A DNA stretch of 27,268 nucleotides. Source: Chara braunii. Taxonomy: Eukaryota > Streptophyta > Charophyceae > Charales > Characeae. The notes beneath the pieces are model-generated. The model searched no databases. It was given only the letters and a program-made list of their open reading frames with translations, and was not told the DNA's origin. This document shows positions 22,055 to 27,268 of the stretch, piece by piece. A program made the position numbers and the translations under genes. The number at the start of each line of letters is the position of its first letter. Within the stretch, counting starts at the first letter, position 1. The stretch lies in the NCBI GenBank assembly GCA_003427395.1, contig BFEA01000169.1, positions 20,315 through 47,582 of the forward strand. Direction: 5' to 3'.

Positions 22055-22214
22055 CGAGGTCCCACTTGCAAAGAGGATTGGATTAACGGTCTGAATCTGG
22101 ACGTGTTTTACAAAGAGATGCAGAACAGCAGATCTATCCTCAGATTCTGCATTTTCCCGCAAAAGCGTCCAGATTCAGACCTTTAATTCTATCCTGTTTG
22201 CTAGTGGGACCTCG
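22055..22214. mobile_element. Hairpin MITE, copy 2
   Basis: The terminal repeats CGAGGTCCCACTTGC and GCTAGTGGGACCTCG match at 14 of 15 positions, and the 160-bp element is almost entirely self-complementary. Both arms contain GGTCTGAATCTGGACG or its complement, and both flank the centre with ATGCAGAA or TTCTGCAT. The overall architecture and length match copy 1, showing a repeat family and not a chance palindrome. Confidence 0.75.
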
Positions 22215-22949
22215 CCCACGGTGTGACGACTTGCGAGAGCGCAAAAAAAAAAAAAAAAAAACAAGAAAAGAAAGCCCAGCGCCGCTGTGAGCAGTGCACG
22301 ACGGGCAAGTTTACTCGCTTCGACAATTTCCAAGAAAAGTACAAGTGTGTGGACGTCATCGCTTTTTTCTTCTTCTGCTTCTTCTTTTTTCTTACTAGCT
22401 AATAAATCCACTTCGGGCATCCCTCGAACACAACACATCCCCACCCAGCCCTTAAGCTGGGTTGGATACATGGCGATTTTCCTCGCTTTGGAGTAAAGTA
22501 AAATTCGCGAAACGGTACCTAAAACGCATTTAAAACTGAAAATCTTGACTGCGCCCTAGTTTCCCCTTTTTTTTCCTTTTTTTCTTAAGTTTTCCTTCTG
22601 TTCTGCGAGATGATCCCGCGTGTAATTTTTTTTTATGGAATACGTTAACGTTTTCTCCTATTATTGTTCTTTCATTAATTCAGATAACAGAATAAGTTAA
22701 CTATTTTCTTACCTGCCGAACTGTGACCTTCGTCTTTTACTATTTCATATAACGGCATGAGCTAATTTTCTTGCTCCTTTTCCATATATATATATATATA
22801 TATCGTATATATATATATATCGTATACCCCTCGTTTGTTGTCCTCTTCTCTCTCTCTGCCTACGGTTTACCGGGCAGTTCTGTTTGTGACGATATATATA
22901 TATAGATGCCACTTTCTTTTTCTTTTCTTTCTTTGCTGAGATATCTGTT
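22215..22949. other. No gene seen; AT-rich with (TA)n microsatellites
   Basis: The stretch includes an A run near 22243-22261 and (TA)n tracts at 22784-22827 (interrupted twice by CG) and 22891-22905. Pyrimidine-rich and AT-rich sequence fills the rest. No domain or RNA gene is recognised. Confidence 0.55.
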
Positions 22950-22998
22950 TGTTTTTGTTGTTTTTTATTGAATTAATCATATGATTATAAAATCACGA

Positions 22999-23024
22999 GG
23001 CCGGGGTCCTCACAGTCTACCCGG
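22999..23024 (-). promoter_or_regulatory. Conserved 3'-UTR hairpin of LINE-C
   Basis: This is the third copy of the 26-nt segment, starting CCGGGT and ending ACCCCGGCC on the - strand. It differs from LINE-B at one position and from LINE-A at two, while the rest of the 3' UTRs barely align. Confidence 0.6.
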
Positions 23025-23604
23025 AAAAGCTGGGGCCATTACCCAGTTTTGGCTAACTTAAGCTGGAAGGGGTCCAGTCACTCCAGTGTCCCTTATTTCT
23101 TGAGCAGTGATCAATCACTGAAAGAATGAAAAGTCTCCTAAAAACAAAAACCAGAATATATCAACCAAGTCTACTACTCGTACCCTATACAGCAAACTGA
23201 GCAAAGGACTGTATATAGTTTATTTACATTAATATCATAAATATGTACATTGTCAAGCAAAAAAAACTGCAGAAAAGCTCAGTCTCGTTCGATGGCCCAG
23301 TCTCGTCTTGCTTCTAGAAGTTCTAGTATCCTGGAGAGAATCCGTCTCAGACTGCCTTTCTGGTCAGGAACCGCCCAAGCAGTAGTCTACTAGTCTTTGC
23401 TCCAGGTCTTGATGAAGGCTTGCCACTGCAGTTCCTTACCGAGCTTACGTTTGCGTGCCTTCCGCCTTCCTGCCAGTCGGCCAGCCTGAGGATGATGTGA
23501 ATCATTCCTTTGCTTGAATTCAGCTTTTAATTAACTTTATCTACGGATGGCGCGGTCTCGTTGAACCTGACCTTGTTTCGTTCCTTTCACAGATTCCACA
23601 GACC

Positions 23605-24114
23605 TTTTTTTTTTTTTTTTTTTTTTTTTTCTCTCATCTATCTCATTTTTTTTGATAGTACGCATCTATCTCATCCTCTCATTATTCTATATATAGTATG
23701 GGGGAACACCAACCAACCCGGATCCCTCCCCAGCCCACACGGTAGGTTGGCACCACAGCTGTGGTGCGAGGGCAAGGCTGTACCAGTCCCTCATCACGGT
23801 GACGAGGGGTGGGCAGGCATTGCCGATGGGGGAAATCGGCGGTGCTAGCGCCGAGCAATGGCCAGTCACTGCACCTCCCCCTACCCCGCCCCCCAACCCC
23901 ACATGGGGGTGTCTAATGGCCAATATTGTCGCTGCACAGCAGCCAACAACATCAGCCAAGGTCCTGCCAATGCTGGCTTGGGGGGCCGACGGGTTATCTC
24001 TAGCTGGTAGAACACCAAGCTTGCCCAGGCACATCGTGAGGCCAATGGGGATTGAACCCACGACCTCCTTAATGCAACTTCTGTGCATTACCAACTGAGC
24101 TAGGCCCGCAGGCC
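23605..24114 (-). mobile_element. tRNA-derived SINE inserted in LINE-C
   Basis: On the - strand the element starts at about 24114 with a tRNA-like head. The A box TAGCTCAGTTGG is complementary to 24091-24102 and the B box GGTTCAATCC to 24048-24057, the internal RNA polymerase III promoter. A body of about 400 nt of unknown origin follows, with GC-rich stretches and short GAGATAGAT-type repeats near its end. It ends in an A26 tail (T run at 23605-23630). Imperfect repeats CCACAGACC (23596-23604) and CCACAGAGC (24136-24144) may be the target-site duplication. The anticodon region is too altered to name the parent tRNA. The SINE tail does not carry the LINE-A/B/C 3' hairpin, so its partner LINE may be another family. 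Confidence 0.8.
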
Positions 24115-25337
24115 TTTTTTTTTTTTTTAACACACCCACAGAGCAAGGATTCTGAAACTTTTAAGTAGGAATTACTGTGGGGAGGGACAGACCCACTCCT
24201 TCAAGAATAAGCTTTTTTTACCATGATTGTATGTCCGTATCCGAATCCGTGTAAGCATTCTTGAAGTTCCATTCTGCCTGCCACCAGGCCCAGAATCTCT
24301 GGGCCAGCTCACAGTCCCACCAGATATTTGCTTGATCCTCAACTTCAAGTTGATGATTTGAGCAGGTGGTACGGAAGTCAGAAGAGACTCACCTCCGTTC
24401 TTCTGGACACACACCATTTTCCTGTAGGAATGCTCTCAGACTGATGAATGATTAGCCTTTCAAGTTGAGTGAAGATAGGGAGACTTTACGTTCACCCAGA
24501 AGAGCCTGAGTCAATCAATTCAATATGTAAATAGCCATTCCAGGCTGGCTTTTTTGACCACCTGATAGCTCTAAGACTTTACCTTTTCCCCCAAACGTTT
24601 TGGCCCAGTCGATGCTGCAGCAGCGTGGGAGATCCTGCAATACCTGGTGTTCTGTCCCATGTCCCTTTGACAGAGACACATAGCTCTAAGCTCGTTGGCC
24701 TTCGTCTTCAGCCGGTGGTAACCCAGAGAGGGGGAGTAGTCTGGGATGGCTACTGTGGAAAGATTTTCAGAGATATTGACGCATCCGAAAGACATACGGG
24801 ATCCACCTTCAAGTTGGCATCAACCAACGATTTTGTGCCTATTACTGCCTAAGACTGGTCCAGGAGAAAAGAGAGTGTTGTCTCGAGTCCTGCTTTAAAT
24901 TTATCTTTTGGATGGTATGCTTAACTCTGATTTGGGAAAGGGAGTATAAGTTCAGTGCTACCAAATCTGTTTCCTGTTTTGCCAGAACCTTTTTCTTAAC
25001 TTCGCATTCTGAAGCCAAGACTGTATCATCATCTAAAATACCTCCTCTATCCTCTACTGGTACCTCTGTGGATCTGCTTTCTCAGGAGTCCAGGTGCCTG
25101 TAGGCCAATGCGAGTTTCTCAGCAAGGGCAAGGTACACCATTGCTGAGGCTCTGCATTTTGGACTATGAAGAGACAAGTGTGGACATTCCTTGAATTGCC
25201 AAAAATGTCAACCAACAGCCTTACATCCTTCCAATCCCAATCCATTCTTTGTGTGTCCCAGATGTGCTTGATCTGAAAGATTCCTTTTTGAATCCATTTC
25301 ATACCGAATCCTCCACTATTGCGTGTGTTCTTGAGGG

Positions 25338-25467
25338 AGCCGCCATCTGGTCCTTTTTTTTTTGCTTTTTTTTTTTTTTTAAACACGCCCCCTCTAGTGC
25401 TAGTAGTGTTGATAAGAGCAGACACTGCTAGCACCTAGGGAGAGGCTCCAAGCCGCCATCTGGTCCT
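25338..25467 (-). mobile_element. 96-bp A-tailed retro-insertion with 17-bp target-site duplication
   Basis: AGCCGCCATCTGGTCCT occurs at 25338-25354 and exactly again at 25451-25467. Between them, 25355-25450 reads on the - strand as a body of about 66 nt containing GCTAGCAGTG and ACTACTAGCACTAG, ending GGGGCGTGTTT and then an A-rich tail with one GC interruption. LINE-C homology continues across the duplication. The exact duplication and A tail indicate recent target-primed insertion of a short or truncated transcript. I do not recognise the source. Confidence 0.85.
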
Positions 25468-25960
25468 CTGATGGCTGAGTTCTCAAACAGTGGTTGCACC
25501 AAGACTTCATCCCTAGTTTTGGGATTGCAGATCAGGGAGGGGAAAACTGTCTTCCATGCCTGGATAACAGCTTTCCAGAATTCGCTTGTCACCCTCTTCT
25601 TAGAAAAAAAAGGGGTTTAAACAGGAAACAAAACCAGACATCTTTCGGGTTGGTCAGACCCCGTTCCTCGCCAAGAATGTGCTCAGCCAGTAGTAGCCAG
25701 GGCCCAGGGGGCCTGATCATGACACAAAATACCTTAAATAACCCATTTACATAATAGGGCTTGATTCTGTGTGACCGGGTCTAGAATGCCCAGACCTCTC
25801 GTTCTTTTTCTGAGTGATTTTCCACCAAGCAACTTTGGGCAGAGCGTTGCCGCATTCGACTGACAGTGTACCCTTCCAATAAGTATTTGGAGAAAATTCT
25901 CTTGATCGGTTCGCCGGATGGATGAAATGCAATAAAGCCCATAGTATCGCCACTGATTAC

Positions 25961-26820
25961 TTTTGTGATTGAACAATCGATTGGGTAGACTCACGTACTT
26001 AGAATTTGTTTGTGCCATGTGGACCGATTGTTCCGACTCGTCTGGGTGCCGACTCCCCACAGGAAGCCGTCGCCAACATCGGCAGACACTATTATTTCCC
26101 ACCTGAGACGAGGTGCTCTGGATTCGTAGGCGCTGGCTTTGTCATTATTGATACTCACTTCCCTCCGTACTCATTGTTGTTCCCTTTTAATGAGTTGATT
26201 GTCATCCCGTGGGCGGCGGAAGCACCCACTGGCACAACACTCTGTGTAGCGATTGCCGGCGCGCCGAGCGTTATCGGAAAAGGGGGTTCAACTACCGAAC
26301 ACGTGGCGAAGACGGACACAAGCAACGAGCAGCCAGGCTGAGGCCATCCATGTCGGATTCCGAACTCTGTAGTGAGCGGCGCCAGGATCTGATTCGAAAA
26401 CGAGATCCCACGTGCGTGCTTTCGCCTTTCCATTCTAAAAGACAGCCAGTAGTCTGCACGGAGGTTCAGTGATACTTTTTGGATTGAATGGATATTTGAA
26501 CATTGCACGCGTTGGTTCCTTCCCGTGCGGTGATGACCCTTTCTCACTAAACCAGAACCACGCGGGGGATTTCAGTTTCTTCTATGTCCTCACACTCAAT
26601 TTCAACAAAAATCCTTGGCACACCCCATTTTGCTGTCTTTGAGAGCCTGATCCGCACAACTCATCACTCTGACCGAAAGACAGTGCAGCTATGTATCACC
26701 CGCGGTCATGACCGCGGGCCCGATTACCGCATGCAGTCGGGATCATGGCCGCGGGGGCCAGCCGCGGCGGCCAAGTGCGGTCAGAAAACCCCGACATTTC
26801 TAATTCCTAGGATAATAGGC
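25961..26820. other. No gene seen; includes a 20-bp perfect palindrome
   Basis: Open frames on both strands (26006-26341, 26155-26547) overlap, are short and carry no recognised domain. A 20-bp perfect palindrome (CCCGCGGTCA and its complement) lies at 26699-26718, in a patch rich in CCGCGG motifs (26697-26775). Nothing else is assigned. Confidence 0.45.
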
Positions 26821-27160
26821 CAAAAAACAAAAAAAAACATATAGGGTTGTAGGGTTTCCAAAACCCTACATCCCCATATNTNTTTTATTTTTTTAAAATG
26901 TTTTTTGTGATTTAAAAAAAAAAACAGAAAACGAAAAAAACAAATCAAAAGAAACATAATAAAAAAAAAAAACTTTTTTTTTTCATTTTTTTCTGATTGC
27001 TGGTGGGATAATCATGGTGCTCATGTTCTTTGATTCTGTTTTTTTCCCCTACATATGCAAATATGAAAGGAACAAAAAAAAAAAGATAATAATGAAAAAA
27101 AAAAAACACAGCCATTTTTTTTTCTTTTTCCTTTTTTTTTTCCCGTTTTTGCTAGACACA
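26815..27160. repeat. AT-rich low-complexity block with a telomere-like hairpin
   Basis: The block consists mainly of A and T homopolymers, with N bases at 26880 and 26882. Near its left end a perfect hairpin (26848-26870) pairs TGTAGGGTTT with AAACCCTACA around CCA. The AGGGTTT string resembles the plant telomere unit but is not tandemly repeated. Confidence 0.7.
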
Positions 27161-27163
27161 CAC

Positions 27164-27231
27164 TGATTGATTGATTGGTTGATTGATTGACTCTGATTAG
27201 TTGATTGATTGACTCATTGATTGATTGATTG

Positions 27232-27268
<37 letters not shown>
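27164..27268. repeat. Microsatellites (TGAT)n and (GT)n running off the window end
   Basis: Imperfect TGAT or TTGA tetranucleotide repeats fill 27164-27230 and pass directly into (GT)n, with one C, from about 27230 to the last base. The compound microsatellite is cut by the window edge. Confidence 0.9.

Larger units (their letters stand above)
22950..25960 (-). mobile_element. LINE-C: 5'-truncated LINE fragment with two nested insertions
   Basis: On the - strand, homology to LINE-B begins near 25960 in the region after the reverse transcriptase core. It runs through the zf-RVT region to a 3' UTR with the family hairpin at 22999-23024. A degraded T-rich stretch at about 22947-22970 may be the remnant A tail. 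Nucleotide identity to LINE-B looks like roughly 70% by eye, with many stops and indels. A SINE (23605-24114) and an A-tailed insertion (25355-25450) interrupt it. LINE-B homology resumes on both sides of each, so they arrived later. The 5' truncation is typical of incomplete target-primed reverse transcription. Confidence 0.85.
23270..25960 (-). pseudogene. LINE-C ORF2 C-terminal remnant, decayed
   Basis: Fragments match LINE-B ORF2 in order. VECGNALPKVAWWKITQK lies near 25800-25860. SGGFGMKWIQKGI with KHIWDTQ lies near 25230-25330. YSPSLGYHRLKTKANELR lies near 24680-24740. The zf-RVT neighbourhood (about 24280-24370) is out of frame. The terminal part at 23290-23604 is recognisable mainly at nucleotide level. 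The endonuclease and the reverse transcriptase catalytic core are absent because of 5' truncation. Multiple frameshifts and the two nested insertions rule out function. Confidence 0.8.

Noticed and set aside
24041-24114. Functional tRNA gene on the - strand
   Set aside because: The A and B boxes are good, but the anticodon arm and acceptor stem do not form a proper cloverleaf, and an attached body with an A26 tail marks it as a SINE head.
26006-26547. Overlapping + and - strand frames right of LINE-C as host exons
   Set aside because: No domain, splice context or conserved motif could be seen, and neither frame stands out from chance length.
1-27268. CRISPR array, prokaryotic operon or phage region
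   Set aside because: No regularly spaced identical repeats, ribosome binding sites or prokaryotic gene order; the content is eukaryotic retroelements and MITEs.

Overview
This window looks like repeat-dominated nuclear DNA from a eukaryote with a large genome, and I see no intact host gene in it. Three related non-LTR retrotransposons (LINEs), a tRNA-derived SINE, two copies of a hairpin MITE, small retro-insertions, simple repeats and scattered N bases all fit this. The LINEs are of the plant L1 type: ORF1 has a DUF4283-like region and CCHC zinc knuckles, and ORF2 has an AP-type endonuclease, a reverse transcriptase and a C-terminal zf-RVT zinc-binding region. This points to the green lineage. 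A streptophyte alga such as a charophyte is a guess from family type and cannot be proved here.

Layout. Bases 1-624 hold nothing I recognise. LINE-A lies on the + strand from about 625 to its poly(A) tail at 8306-8331, with a pyrimidine-rich 5' region, ORF1 (1727-3783) and ORF2 (3773-8045). Bases 8350-8429 hold a tiny A-tailed insertion between 15-bp direct repeats. Bases 8430-12474 hold no gene, but they include two small repeat families and a strongly nested stem structure at 12281-12458. LINE-B lies on the - strand from its tail at 12475-12495 back to its ORF1 start at 19588. Bases 19653-22950 are non-coding and carry a 135-bp-period duplication, two copies of a roughly 160-bp hairpin element and another foldback. 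LINE-C is a 5'-truncated - strand copy (about 22950-25960), interrupted by a SINE and by a 96-bp A-tailed insertion with a 17-bp target-site duplication. The rest is non-coding sequence ending in AT-rich, (TGAT)n and (GT)n repeats.

How the parts fit. The three LINEs belong to one family. They share a nearly invariant 26-nt 3'-UTR segment able to form a hairpin, and A and B share overlapping ORF1/ORF2 junctions. A and B also share an extra C-terminal ORF1 domain that I could not assign firmly; its strand and helix order resembles a degenerate Nudix fold. The reverse transcriptase active site reads LADD in B and LAND in A, not the usual aromatic-ADD. All three copies are inactivated by stops, frameshifts or deletions. 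The LINE family is the most interesting system here, followed by the nested stem structure and the hairpin MITE pair.
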